Part shown: piece by piece, positions 35,330 to 47,159 of the stretch | How positions within the stretch are numbered: position 1 is the first letter of the stretch | Layout: every line of letters starts with the position of its first letter | Assembly (NCBI GenBank): GCA_018296165.2 | Contig: JACKQL020000033.1 | Location: 248,001-312,000, forward strand | Source: Termitomyces sp. T153 | Lineage: Eukaryota; Basidiomycota; Agaricomycetes; Agaricales; Lyophyllaceae | Direction of reading: 5' to 3' | DNA: 64,000 nucleotides | Made by a program: the position numbers and the translations under genes | Notes under the pieces: generated by a model | Database searches by the model: none | What the model saw: only the letters and a program-made list of their open reading frames with translations | What the model was told of the DNA's origin: nothing

Positions 35330-37824
35330 CTAAAAATTAGCACTGTATCTCTCCCCAAAAACTCCTTCTTCCATTGCCTTGATCTCTGCAATTAGATCGA
35401 GTGAGGATGATGTAAAATCATGAAAAAGGGTACACGCACGAAGGGCGATATGTTTGGAGTGGAACCGGCACAAAGCAAGGTTCCCTATCCACCATGTGTG
35501 AAAAGGTGAATGAAGCAATGACCATTGAAGCATACCTAGCATTGACCACAAACCCTTTACGCCCAAGTCACGCCATATGCCGTTCAGCTCGCCTTCGGGA
35601 TCGAGTCCCCATATGGGCTTTAGACTCTTGAAGACCTCTTCGCTGACAATTTTCCGAATGTGAGCGCGCGAGTCACTCAATCTGTCGCAAATGACGAGAT
35701 TAGAACAAGTAGCTTGAAGTCCTGACCCTTGACCAGTACACACCCCGTTGCGAAGATTACGACATCTGCAGATAGCTCAGACCCATCCTCAAACTTCAAG
35801 CCTGTTTCCGTGAAGCTTTCGATCGAACTACCGGCCTTGAGCTTGATCTTGCCGTCGGCAATGAGCTGGCTTGCACCCGTATCTATGGAAAGGAAGGAAT
35901 GAAAAAAAGATACAAATAGATGATGAGAAATATAGCTACCAAGATAATAGCCACCGGCTCGCGACCACACCAAAAACCCAAATCCGGTCCCTTGGATCCC
36001 AGAGTTAACTTTGAAGCCTCGTGCACGCAGAGCGTCGAGTAGATCCCTGGGACGATGATGCAGTTAGCGACCGCAATTTCTGATTGGGTCATTCATGGAC
36101 AGACTTGTCAAGCTCTGCAATCGCCTTGGTACTACGCTGAGATAGACCAACATTGAAGTGATGGGGGAAGGAAGCGGTGACTCTGTCGGCAATATCAGTT
36201 GGAAGGCCACCCTCAGAATATACGCCTTATAAGAGATACGATCAGTGCCATTGAATAGAGTATTAGTATAATACCTTCCATCAGGACCTTCCAACCGCTG
36301 GTGGCTGACATTATGTATGTTGAGCTGCGTTGGTACATCGTCACATCTGAATCGAGTCGCTAAGGCGTGTGTTGTATGCTAACGGGCAAATCGCTACATA
36401 CCAATTCCATGAGCATAGTAGTCCGCACAGATATCGTGTGCTTGAATCAAGGGATATCAGCTCAAACGAATATTATAGAATCTTCAAGGAAGCTGTGTAC
36501 CAGATGTACAGGCGCCGACGACGACAACCTTCTTTCCGAGATGGTCTGCCGCGCTCTTGTGCCGGGTCGAATGTAATATCTGTCCTTTGAACGAATTCTG
36601 GAAGGAAATTTCAGTGAAACGTTATTAGAAAGAACTGCGGCAACCTACCATGCCAGGATATTTAGGGAAAGTACCGTCGTTCCCGCCTAGTCCCGTAGCG
36701 AATACAATATGGTTTGCATTGATTGCACGTTCGGAACCATCGCCACGGCTGATGCGTACGTTCCACGAATCGCCATCCTGAGTAGCCTTGACTACTGTGG
36801 ATGATGTCCACACGTTCAGCTCCAATGTTTCAGCGTAGTTCTCAAGCCAATTGGCGAGCTAGCGGACAAAAGGCTGAATCAGCATCCTCCACACGGTCGC
36901 AATGCTTCTCACCTTGGGGGCTGGAGCATAGACAGGCCACGTAGGTGGAAATCTGTGGATCGAAATGTCAGCAGTAAGAACTAAGACATACGATAAACGA
37001 AAACACACGGGAGGTAAGGCATATGATCATACCCTGATATGTAATGGAGTAGTATTGACGTGCGTAGAAAATGCAATAAACAGCACAAATGACTTACAAA
37101 CTGGATCGTGGAGGCACAATGCGTTATATCTATTCCTCCAGTTATCGCCAATCCTTTGGTTCTTTTCGACCACCAAAGTCGGCACGTCAAGTGCCTTCAG
37201 CCTTGCAGCGACCTCCAGTCCGCTCTGTCCCCCTCCTACGATAAGCACCACCGGGGATCTATCGACGAATTCTACTTCTCTTTTCCTATCGTCTACCCAC
37301 TTGCCGTGGTTAGGATTGGCGTCCCTGAGGGGTCCAATCTTCTCTGGAAAGCCCTTGATATCTTCTAGATTGGTGTAAACAGTGTGCGCCTTCCACTCGC
37401 CATTTGCGTTAGGAATCAATCGTGCAATACCAAATGCGATACCCGCCGATGTCTCAAAGTCAAAGAACAGGTTAATCCATGCAATGTCGGGATACGGTCG
37501 CTGCAGCCCAAGATATGCGTCATCGCGCAGAGCAAAAGCAGTAGGGCGCGCTGATCCAAGGCGATCTGCAAGGAACTGGGTGATCTTTGAGAGACCGGAG
37601 AAAGTACGGAAGTCCCAGGTGAGTGCGAGCATATCACGCCAGTATCCGTCGTTGACGAAGAGTTTGGCTACATCTTGTGCGTTACCCGCTTCAGCCGTCC
37701 GAGCGAAGACTGAAAACCATGCTTTTGCAACAGCTTTAGCATCTAGATCGGCGGGGATGGTCGCGTTCAACCTCTGCAGGGTAGGGAGGGATGGCTCAGG
37801 CAAACTGAGGTCGTTGGCAGTCAT
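35330..37824 (-). CDS. flavin-containing monooxygenase with NTF2-like N-terminus
   Basis: The first exon (37824-37098) gives about 240 residues: an NTF2/SnoaL-like domain ([34 protein letters not shown]) followed by the FAD dinucleotide fold [20 protein letters not shown] and [19 protein letters not shown]. Later exons give [49 protein letters not shown], a second GxGxxG-type fold ([13 protein letters not shown]), [68 protein letters not shown] and the end [16 protein letters not shown]. Roughly ten exons, all with GT-AG introns that keep frame. Such enzymes use NADPH, FAD and O2 to oxygenate small molecules, often in secondary metabolism or xenobiotic breakdown; the substrate cannot be told. 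No damage was found. A dead paralogue lies at 47160-49501, suggesting a former tandem pair. Confidence 0.85.
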
Positions 37825-38640
37825 GGGGAAAAAGTCTGAAACTTTGAAGAACAGTAGCTATAGTGCATTCAGACCGTGTCTTTTATGATTGGATTTTGTG
37901 AAATCTGAGAGGTCACATGCATGCAAGATCTGTCAGGCAAAAAGGAAGTGGACAATGATATAGCACTGATCTCCGAGAATCAAAGGAAGCGCGTCTGGTT
38001 GGCGGCTTCTGGTGGCTCAAAGGTCACTTAATCTGTCACAAAATCACGTTAGTTTGACCTTTCAAAACACCGAAAGCTTGCCTGCTCACATTCTATCAAG
38101 AGATTCGAGCTGTTCTGGCTGATAGTGTGGCCATGTGTCAAATAAAATCTGCTTGAACGTTCTTGTTTTGCTCGAGTGCAATCTTCTTGAGTTGTTTTAC
38201 AGATACCGGGGTCCGTCGGAACTCGGGCCCGTTGGAGTTCTGTGCGCCAAGATGAGTTCTGTGTGCTAAGATGAATCAATTGGTGGCTGGAAAAGGAACT
38301 GCAGCTATGTCACATATTTCTCATCGGAATATGAATCTGCTTTGATTGGGATAATTCTATTCATGGAACCCCCGGATCTCATTGACCATATCTTAATTCG
38401 AGGTCGGCGAATATTCGGGCGGTGAGTATTGAGACTGAGTGGAGTTGATAAGTTCGGTCCGTGGTTGCGTAAAGAAGTGAGTGTTGTTTCTTGAGTCCGG
38501 GAGCTCTCGAGCGGCGGATTCCTCCCTCTTGAGGGAGAGAGGAGTTGAATCTCAAGCTCACTATTGGTGGGTACGAGTAGTACAGTCGAAGCTCTCATAA
38601 CAGATAGCTCTTATAACTTATAACACGCAATAAACCATAG
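37825..38640. other. monooxygenase upstream region to transposon border
   Basis: No supported gene. CpG becomes rare to the right of about 38600, where repeat-type sequence begins. Confidence 0.4.
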
Positions 38641-39651
38641 TTTTTCAGCTTGACCAAGGATGTTTGCAGGGAATTATGGGTCACTCCCAATATCCCATAA
38701 TCCATAAGCTTTTGGGGGTTCCATAACTCATAATTTGGAAGGAGAAAAATCAGTCTCATTTAGTGAAAATTGCATTCAAACCTTCGAATATCCAATAAAT
38801 GATTGATTTGGAGTGAGGTTCTCCAGTCTGAAATCACAACGAGGTGCTTCAAAATCATGAGGAAAATCTTCAGATAATCCATTAAATTGTGGGCTGGACA
38901 GTACAACTGATTCATCATGCCTTCAAAAGCTCTTGGAACACTCAAAACAGGTCTGAATCATTTTCAATATCAGATCAAAACATGTCAAGATGATCTTCTA
39001 CACCAAATCTCACAGCAAGAGTGTAAGGGAACATCAGCTGCGGATTATTCAAGCCAAGCCCACCACTCATGACATGACCCATCAAACTGTCAGCAGCGGC
39101 AGGTGAGCAGGCCCTAAGGTGCAGTGGGCAAGGTGCAAACATCTAGTAAGAGGCAAAGGCAGAGGGCAAGGCAGAAGGCAAGGGGCCACACTGGCCAAGC
39201 TTGCATATCCCACTAGTGAATGGGCCTGGAAGCAGTGCTATTGTCAGGACTGGGGATATTCTATCCCATGGTCCTTCCTATACACTACATTGGCTAGTAT
39301 GATGACTACTACCAACTGACTAAGAGGGGGCTGCTGACTATAAGCTATTGACTAAGCAGGCCAGTATGGAATAGGAGTAGGGTAAGCAACAATAATCAGC
39401 TGAGTGATGCCAAGAAAAAGTAGGTAACTAAATATGACACATAGAGTGGGTCCTGGAGGCTGGAGACCAGCTGACCTGTCAGGTGATGGTGCCAAGACAG
39501 AAAGGGAGTAACAGAGGGCTGTGCAGCTCCAGAAATGGCTAGATGGAGTGCTGAGTCCCAGAGGCTAGGCCTAGTTAGGGGAGAACTGGTACAGAGATCA
39601 GTGCACTTCCCCTAAAGAATGAGGTTACTTCCCCACTTAGCTACTCATGAA
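38641..39651. other. CpG-poor repeat-type DNA, nothing recognised
   Basis: An AT-rich part with CCCATAATCCATAAGC-like text, then a purine-rich part with AGGCAAAGGCAGAGGGCAAGG. TGTAAGGGAACA at 39027 looks like an LTR start, but no partner was found. Confidence 0.35.
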
Positions 39652-40330
39652 TGGACAGGGCATATGTCAGAGATCAGTCCCCTTACAAAGAGGACATTTC
39701 CAATTCTGATGAGTGGTTGGATCATGATGGAAATTTGATCAATGTGGAAAGAGTGATTGAGCTTCTTGACAAGGCCTTGGATTATGAATGAGGGCTGGAG
39801 CAGTTGGATTCCCATCAGAGGATTGTTGTGGATAAGCTCAAAGAATTGGAAGAGGAGACAAAAATATCATTAGACTTAGACCAGTGAATAAAAGAAAACA
39901 TGTGTCAAAAGTTAATTGATTCAAAGGTTTATTTGACATATGATTATTAGGACCTGAACATTGCAAGATCATGCCACAGTCAGGGAGAAAAAGGCAGGGC
40001 CTGTCTTCATGAAGAAAGAAAATGCAACATGAATCAGAAGGTTGACATTCTTGATTGGCATCATGCACAGGGCCCCAAGTTCAAGCAGGGAAAGACTGCT
40101 GAGGACTGGAACAATCTGTATCTAAATTGATGTTCAAAGCAACCTATCATTTCAGCTTGACTAAAGGGTGAAGCAAGGACCCATCAGATGTATGAAAGAA
40201 GAACAAGGACTAGGACATGCAGGAACATCAAACAACAAAGGCAATTTGAACATCTGGAGATTGATGAGATGCTAGAGCTCTGGATCTCAAAGGTTGGCAA
40301 TGAATGGCAGGCTCAGAATGAAAGAAACAA
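39652..40330 (+). pseudogene. N-terminal piece of a CENP-B/pogo-like transposase
   Basis: One plus frame with several stops reads YVRDQSPYKEDISNSDEWLD near 39660 and, from 40029, NQKVDILDWHHAQGPKF, TAEDWNNLY, QPIISA, RRTRTCRNIKQQRQFE and DEMLELWISKV. This succession resembles the paired helix-turn-helix DNA-binding domain of CENP-B and of fungal pogo/Tc5-type transposases. Stops at DYE* and DQ* are TGA where CGA would fit. No DDE catalytic part follows; the text runs into LTR-type sequence at about 40380. Confidence 0.45.
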
Positions 40331-40379
40331 TCAGAAGGTCTGATAAAAGCAGTCCCCTGACACAATCACCCAACCCCAC

Positions 40380-41274
40380 CATTGAAACTGCCATCAGATC
40401 CTGCCATCAACCCATCAAGTCCACATCAATGACCTTCCCTGTTAGGGTGAAAACTCCAAACTTACTCTGCAGAACCTCTGCACCTGTTCTGCACTTGCCC
40501 AAGATCCCTGGCAGCACTGCCAAGCCACCATCCCACTCCCAGTCTCAGAACACACCCTCTGCAGAACTCCCACACCTGTTCCACACTTGTCCAAGACTCC
40601 TGAAAGCACTGCCACTTGTAGTCTTGGAACACACCCTAACTTACTCTGTGGAACTCCTACACCTGTTCTGCACTTGTCTAAGACCCTCAGAAGTGCTGCC
40701 AAACCTTATTCCAGCACTGATACCCTGCTCCTAATCTCAGGACACACCCCAGACCCTAGAGTTACATCCCATATCCCCATTCCATACCCCCAAACTACTT
40801 TGAGACCTGAACACCTTCCTATCAATACAGTACCATTGTAGTCAGTATGCAAGTCTTGATATTGCCCTTAGCCCCCATATAGTCTCCTGGCACTTATCTG
40901 TTTCCCAGAATTTATCTGTTTGCTGGCCTCATCTGTGTCCCAGCACTTATCACTACTAATTCTCATACTCCAAACCATAATCTATTTGTTGATCTTAACC
41001 CCTAACAAAACTCCAGCTCAACTCTTGAGTCCTCTGACCTCCATTTATCTCCAGACTTGGCATTTTCACCAGCCCCAAACTTGTGGGTTGTCTGTTTGAC
41101 CTCCATCCAACTTGAAAACTCCTGATTCTGCCACCTCCAAACTTGTGGGTTGTCTGTTTGACCCTCACCCAACTCTGATGCTCCATAAGTTCTCTTAGTC
41201 ATTGTAGTTCTCCAACTAGCAGGTTCCTTGCTCTACAGTGAGAGAGAGAGCCCCTTGGGTCAGCAGGACCTAAC
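40380..41274 (+). repeat. LTR family 3, probable 5' LTR of gypsy-3
   Basis: The right end (AGTGAGAGAGAGAGCCCC..GGGTCAGCAGGACCTAACA) aligns with the end of the copy at 14641, and GTCAGTATGCAAGTCTTGATATTGC at 40843 matches GTTAGTATGTAAGTTG...CTTGATATTGC near 13895-13935. The left boundary is uncertain. A 26-base duplicate (CCAAACTTGTGGG...) lies at about 41086 and 41145. Confidence 0.55.
40458..40748 (+). repeat. about 100-bp tandem repeat, three diverged units
   Basis: Each unit contains CTCTGCAGAAC(C)TC, CACCTGTTCTGCACTTG, CCAAGA and a closing GGAACACACCCT-like string. It lies within the probable LTR of gypsy-3. Confidence 0.7.
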
Positions 41275-43214
41275 AGATGTGAGGATTTCAGACCTTCTTG
41301 GCAGTTCCATCACTATTTGCAGGAATTGCTTTGCTATCCCTACTTTTCCTGGTTAATGAGGCATTGACAATCCTGCAAGCACCACAGCAGCCTGAGGAGA
41401 TGCCATGGGACTATGTGACAAGACAGGCTGTAGTAGACTATCAGAGATGGGCTATACTGGGTATGCTGGTAGTGACTGACCTTGCATCAAATTAGGCCAG
41501 ATTGGTCATTACAGTAGAACAGCCCATGGTGCAATATAGACTCACTGAATCTACATGAAGGGTGTTGACCTTGGGAAGATTGGATTGCTATGGCAATTCT
41601 GGAATGGTGATTTGGAGGACTTTGGACAGTTCTTTGTAGATGACCAAGAGGTGGTGTTCCAAGGGAACACTGCCTATGGATATCTGGGCTGAAGGGTATG
41701 TTCTGCTGGAGCAATGCAGCCAGTGAAAACTGAGGAGCATGAAAGTTGCTCCCTAGTGGAAGATGTACATGCAGAGACTAATTATAGTTTGGTTGTGCAC
41801 TCAGGGCAATTAGGCCAGGGAGGGATTAACCCTTTAAATTGGCCAGACCACCCAGGCAGAGGTGGAGGAGACTCAGGGCAAGGATCACCAGGATGTGACC
41901 CCAGTTCCAACCCACTTCCTATGCTATATTGAGGACCACCAGTCCTGGGAGGAAGTGGAGGACCTGGATGGGGATTGCCCTATCCAGGTTGTAGGCCACT
42001 ACTGCCCCCAGGAGGGGACCCCTGAATCCAGGAGGGCTAGGTAGTCCCTCTCTATGATGATGGAGAGGATGATGTGGATCCTGCAAATGGCTGGTATGAG
42101 GAGAACAACAGCTCTCCCTGAGAGACAGCCACAGAGGTTTTCAATGCCTCTGCAACATTGTGGATAATTTGTGACTCTGGAAGTGAAAGAGGCCCACAAG
42201 TATTATTGCCAGATGAGGCACAATCATCTAAGAGCAGTGATGGAGCAACTTCTCTCAGTCTGACTGGCAATACCAGATGGACTCAAACTTAGGAGGAGTG
42301 ATCTGTCTAAGACAATCACACCCTATGCTGGATCAGCCAAGTTCAGTGAACTTGAAGACTGGCTAATGAGCATCTGTGTGTTCTACAAAGTAGCTCAATA
42401 TGGTGGGGATGAGTGCAGACATGGGAAAGTCCTGATTATTATGGACTTTCTAGCTGCAGGAGTGCTGAGATGGTACTTGTAACATGTCATTCATGTCAAT
42501 AGGATCCACTCTCACTGGTGGTTTGAGGATGTGATCCTTGGATTGTATGATTGAATCATACCACCCTCAACAATACAAGATGCTTGTGACACATTCTGTG
42601 ATGTGGTGTATGCAATCAGAGAGGGAGTGCAGGGCTTCTATAATGCCTTGCTGGACTATGCTCAAAATATGGCTGTTTTTCTGGATGAATTTACAATTTT
42701 TGAGCAATTTTTAGAGGGGATACCCTCTGACATGCTTGTTGTATTGATATGCAATTTTGGGCTTGCTCTCAAGATGGAAACTGTAGAGGAATTTGTTTCA
42801 GAGGCAAAAGCATATGAAAATTGTATTGAAACTGCTGTGCACTACATAGAGTGCAGTATAAAAAGCTGATCTGGGTGAACTCTGTCATTGGCTGCAGCAC
42901 AGTCCCCCAAGTTCAGGGCTGCCCTAGCCAAATGAACAGAGTTGATGAGGCAGGGCTCCCATCCACAGATGTCTAGAATGGCAAAGAAGCCAGCAGTATG
43001 GCTGGCCTCAAGGCCAATAGCACCATGGGCTGGTGGAGGTCAAGTGCCTCCCCACTCCACTGGAGTGGTGCAGACAGCAAGAAAATATCTTGCTACTGAC
43101 AAAAATGTGTTGGCCATAGCATCTGGCCAACCAGGCAAGGATGCCAGTCAATCTGCTACTTGCTATAAGTGTGGGAAGGTCAGTCACTTTTTCCAAAGTG
43201 TAGGAGCCAGATAA
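41275..43214 (+). pseudogene. gag: gypsy-3 gag, heavily decayed
   Basis: A leader to about 42300 has no recognised domain. From 42329 a capsid domain is readable: KFSELEDWLMSICVFYKVAQ, VLRWYL, HSHWWFEDVILGLYD, AIREGVQGFYNALLDYAQNM, IFEQFLEGIPSDM. Stops interrupt it after WYL and GLYD. A zinc knuckle follows at about 43155 (CYKCGKVSHFFQSV), whose last Cys is out of frame. The pattern is that of an agaricomycete Ty3/gypsy Gag of a family different from gypsy-1. Confidence 0.75.
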
Positions 43215-43248
43215 ACCAGCTCCTTGTATATTTGTATGAGTAGCACAT

Positions 43249-44932
43249 ATGGCCACTCCCTCAGATATGGGAGACACTGACAATAAACAGGACAATGAGC
43301 CTGTTGAAGTTGACAGCAAGCATGCAGATGAGTCTGATGGGACTGAGGTCAAGAATGAGGAGTATGTTGAGTTTGAGATGTATGACAATGACTACTACAT
43401 TTGGAGCAGTGACAGTGAGGAGTGTTTGCCCTCACTGAGGTCCCTACCACTGAGTGCCATGTCAGGCCAACACTCAAGTGGGTATACAATTCTCATATGC
43501 CACCTGAATGAAATTAGGTCATTGCTGATCTGACATGGTAAGAAGGGTAAGACATACAACCCCTTCTGCCAAGGTATATCAAATGGCTATGAGATATCCA
43601 AGCCTAGTAAGTTTAGCTACTTGCAGAACAAACAGCTGAGTAGGACAAAGTATTGTCCTATGCAATTAAATATTCCAGACAAAACTAGAATTTGCTTGAT
43701 GGCTTTGTGGGATAAGTACACAAGAAAAGTGCCACCTTCAAAGTGAGCCAAGAACAATCAAAGTCCTTGAGCCAAAGAAGAGAGTGGAAGGCTTGACCTT
43801 CCAAGCTGACTGAAGACAATATTCCACACTTTGGCAGCAGTGGTATGACAGGTTTTAGGACATCATCAATGGTACAAAGGAGGAACTTCCTCCATGGCAT
43901 GAGGTCAACCATAGGATAAATCTGATAGATGAGACCAAATGTTACTTGTACACCATGCTGAGGTGTCCCAAGTCACTTCAGCAGCAGTTGTGGGATAAGA
44001 TTGACTGCTGTATGCCTGTCAAGTGGTGAGAACTCTATGCAGCTGATCAGACTGCACTGTTGTTATGCATCCCCACAGAAGATAGCTCCTTGCAGATGGC
44101 ATTAGATGCTCAACAATGCAATGATAATCTACTTAAGGATGTTATGCCCTTACTCAAGCAAGAGGTCATCTGAAAGGATGTAGCTCACATGGCTATATGA
44201 GCAGGTAAGGATACATACTACAGATGTACAAAAAATAGTGTTTATGACCATCATTGGTACATACTGCAGTAATATCATGCAAATTAGTGACTGTAATGTG
44301 CCAGCTATATTCCAATGGCTGATGACATCTGTCTTTTGAAATGTCATTGGAAAGTGGATGCATGTATATCTAGACAATATTTTTGTCTTGTCAGACTGAA
44401 TTGAGGAGCATGAAGAGCACCTCAGAGTAGTCTTTGAAAGACTATGCAAAAATAAGCTCTACCTCAAATAGAAGAAGTGTGAGCTGTATGCCAAGTGCAT
44501 GGAGTACTTTGGCCATGTCATCAATTTACAGGGTATTCACCCTGATATGGATAAGTTTGCAGATGCATAGCCAAACTATGCTGTACATGAGCTTGAGACA
44601 CTGGCCATCCTTGAAGCACTCCTCAAATAAGATAATAAATTTCTAGAATATGTAATAATGGATTATAAAGCCCTTGAGTTTATTGAGACTCAACTCAACA
44701 GAATCTGTCTCCTTATCAACAATGGTGGATGGACTATATGTTGAGGTTCAATTTCAACATTACATATGTCAAGGGAGAACTCAACAGGGTAGCAGATTGT
44801 CTATCCTGCTACTTTGAAAGTGATTCCCCTCAAGACATGCACCATGTCTACAATTATGTATGTACAGATGTGCGAATAAACCTAGAGAGGGATGACTTGC
44901 CCCCTATGTGCCTGCATTTCCTGCAGGCATAG
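43249..44932 (+). pseudogene. pol: gypsy-3 pol remnant: linker, RT, RNase H; integrase absent
   Basis: An acidic linker (43249-43450, with YDNDYYIWSSDSEE) leads to scattered text and then a clear RT palm: HVYLDNIFVLSD at about 44361, EEHEEHLRVVFERLCKNKLY, CELYAKCMEYFGHVI, GIHPDMDKF. The active site is YLDN (Asn codon 44376-44378) in place of YLDD. RNase H ends with FNFNITYVKGELNRVADCLS (44735-44800). After 44932 no integrase is found, and gypsy-2-type tail sequence begins. Many stops. Confidence 0.8.
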
Positions 44933-45768
44933 CTGGATCAGATCACAGCCTAATATGGGTAACTGCACAGTCCCTTTGGGCAAATCAACACAATCAGCTC
45001 CTCCTGGGCAGCCAAAGCCCAAGTCATCTACCAAACCTCCTACTGCACCTATTTCTTGTATCCCATGATGTGTAGCACACCCTACCTCTGATGCTCCCCT
45101 TGCCATCCCCCCTGCTTGGGACTTACCTCCTACCAATGGCCATATCCCACATTTTGAATGTGCACTCAAACTCCCTGACTCTCTTGTTGTGCATGTGGTT
45201 GGCCACCAAGGGCAGGGCCATAAACAAGCCCTAGACATCTTTGGCCAGCTGTCATGGTTGGCTTGGTTGGAAGAGACTGCTGGTACATCTCTATCAGGGG
45301 CTTCAATCAGCAGATTGAAGAAGCCCTCATGGTTATTGGAAAGCAGATAGCTAAGAAGTGAGTCTGCATACCATGGAAGTTGACATCCAGGCAACATTGT
45401 GCTGGCACCTTTGGGACACACCATATCATCCACCTCTACTCCTACCCAGCCTGTTGTTCCCTCTTCTTGCACTTTGCCAGAGGCTTCTTGGCCTCTGGCC
45501 CCAGCCACTACCTCTCCTACCTGGCAAACCCTATCTCTTCCTCCAGGCTGGCTGATGTTGAGCATTCACATGGGGGCTACACTGGCTTCTGTAATGGACA
45601 CAACTTCTCCCATGACCCTCTCTACTCTGGAGCTGGGTGCTTTGACCCTGATAATCAACTATGCCTTTGGTCATTACTTCAGGGCAGAACATGGCACTGC
45701 TCATCACATTTGCTCTTATCAGGGAAGTTAACATTGTTTGTCAGGTCACCAAACATCAAGGGGGGGGG
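44933..45768 (+). pseudogene. gypsy-2 3' tail, second copy
   Basis: Ser/Thr/Pro-rich text with MDTTSPMTLS at about 45590, shared with 9293-9330, then a run of nine G (polypurine tract) directly before an LTR of family 2. It adjoins the RNase H end of gypsy-3 without an integrase between, so two elements have been joined. Confidence 0.6.
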
Positions 45769-46258
45769 TGATGTAAGGGGATGACCCTGTTAGATGATCC
45801 TGATGAATAACTCTGACTCTATCCAGCCTTAGTCATAGGAACAGCATCATCTCTAGCATTCTGACTGACTGGACACTGAGCCCCTGCACCCTCCAGATGT
45901 AGTAGTCACCCCTTTGCAGTCATCAGACCTTATTTCCCCTTTTGACCTATTGTTAGTCATTACTGTTTAGCACACCCTGGGCTGCTTACTACATATAGCA
46001 TTAGTCATAGCATAGCCACAGATGTAGTATTTAAGCTGGTCAGCAGGATAGAATATCCTCTGACTGAACAATAGCAGTGTTCTTCTGGTCTACACATTGA
46101 ACCTACTGTAGGAACTCCAGCATCACTACTTGTGCTTGGCTCACTGCACTCACCCTGTGTCTGACTCTTAGCTGCCTTTGTGCCCCTTTGACTCCCACTC
46201 ATTGCCTGTGTCTGCCTGCTCTTGCCAGGTTTACCCATGGAGCCTTTGTCTCCTTACA
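45769..46258 (+). repeat. LTR family 2, full (490 bp)
   Basis: TGATGTAAGGGGATG...TCCTTACA, with a TATTTAAG box at about 46029. It aligns with 9488-9912. No 5' partner was found in 38.6-45 kb. Confidence 0.8.
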
Positions 46259-47159
46259 CTAGTATTGAATATAGAAAGTGATAACTGAGATGTTAGCTGT
46301 TATATTCACCAGCAAAATCAGATTTTGATGGTGACCCTAGTGATCTGGTGACCATCCACCAGCCACCATCAATTGACTTTCCAAAATCAGGTTGGAGAAG
46401 TGGGAAAGGGTTGACCACTTAAAAGAGATAGAGATGCTTCAGTCTAATCCACAAGATGTAAGAAAAGTAATCAGTAACAATTTAAGTCAACTTTAGATGC
46501 AGAATGTTATGTGTATTTTGGAGGAAATGTTGAAACTTGTCTCAATCATCTGGTACTCTGGAAGACAGTCTTTTTTCGATAGAAATTATATTCCTAATGT
46601 TAACACAGACATTCCCAAAAAGAGTCAACAAGAATCAATCGAGTTCTGCATCGATGATAATGAGATGGTGAAGGTTTTGTACCCTGATTGTGACCCTGGT
46701 AGATCGTGACCCTGGTGACTTTTCCATCAATTTCGGATTTTCCTGATGTTGCGATAGGCATCGTGACGTACACCTCCTTGGTTAACGCTTCACGGCGAGT
46801 ATAGCCGGAGAAGGAACCTGAGTATCTGATATGGGAAACGAAAAAAAATAGATCCTGCTAGAGCTCTTGATTTTAAATGCAGCGTTCGGCCCTTCGTATC
46901 GGAGCTAAATCCGGAAAGAAAAACTCTATCAATCGTGGGGTTCAAAGGGAAAATCGGAGAAGCTGCCGAGCGAGGCATACAAACGACTAGCTAATAGCCA
47001 CCCATCCTTTTCTGTGGGTCCGAGTTCCGCTCACATTGTAACATAAGTGTGCAAGACATAGCTTAGTTCAGGGCCTTACATCCAAGAATGAGGCCGTATA
47101 AAATACCCCGTAATTTATGGCAACTAAATATTAGGTATATGCGACTCCGTCCTTTTTAG
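46259..47159. other. transition from CpG-poor to CpG-rich DNA
   Basis: CpG is absent up to about 46570 and common afterwards. GTGACCCT(A/G)GT recurs at 46340, 46690 and 46707. No gene could be supported. Confidence 0.4.

Noticed and set aside
39027..39060. LTR start at TGTAAGGGAACA
   Set aside because: It looks like the family-2 start, but similarity ends after about ten bases and no second copy was found.
44882..45565. 227-codon open frame on the minus strand
   Set aside because: It is antisense to the gypsy-2 tail and has no recognisable domain; the length follows from the low stop density of C-rich text.
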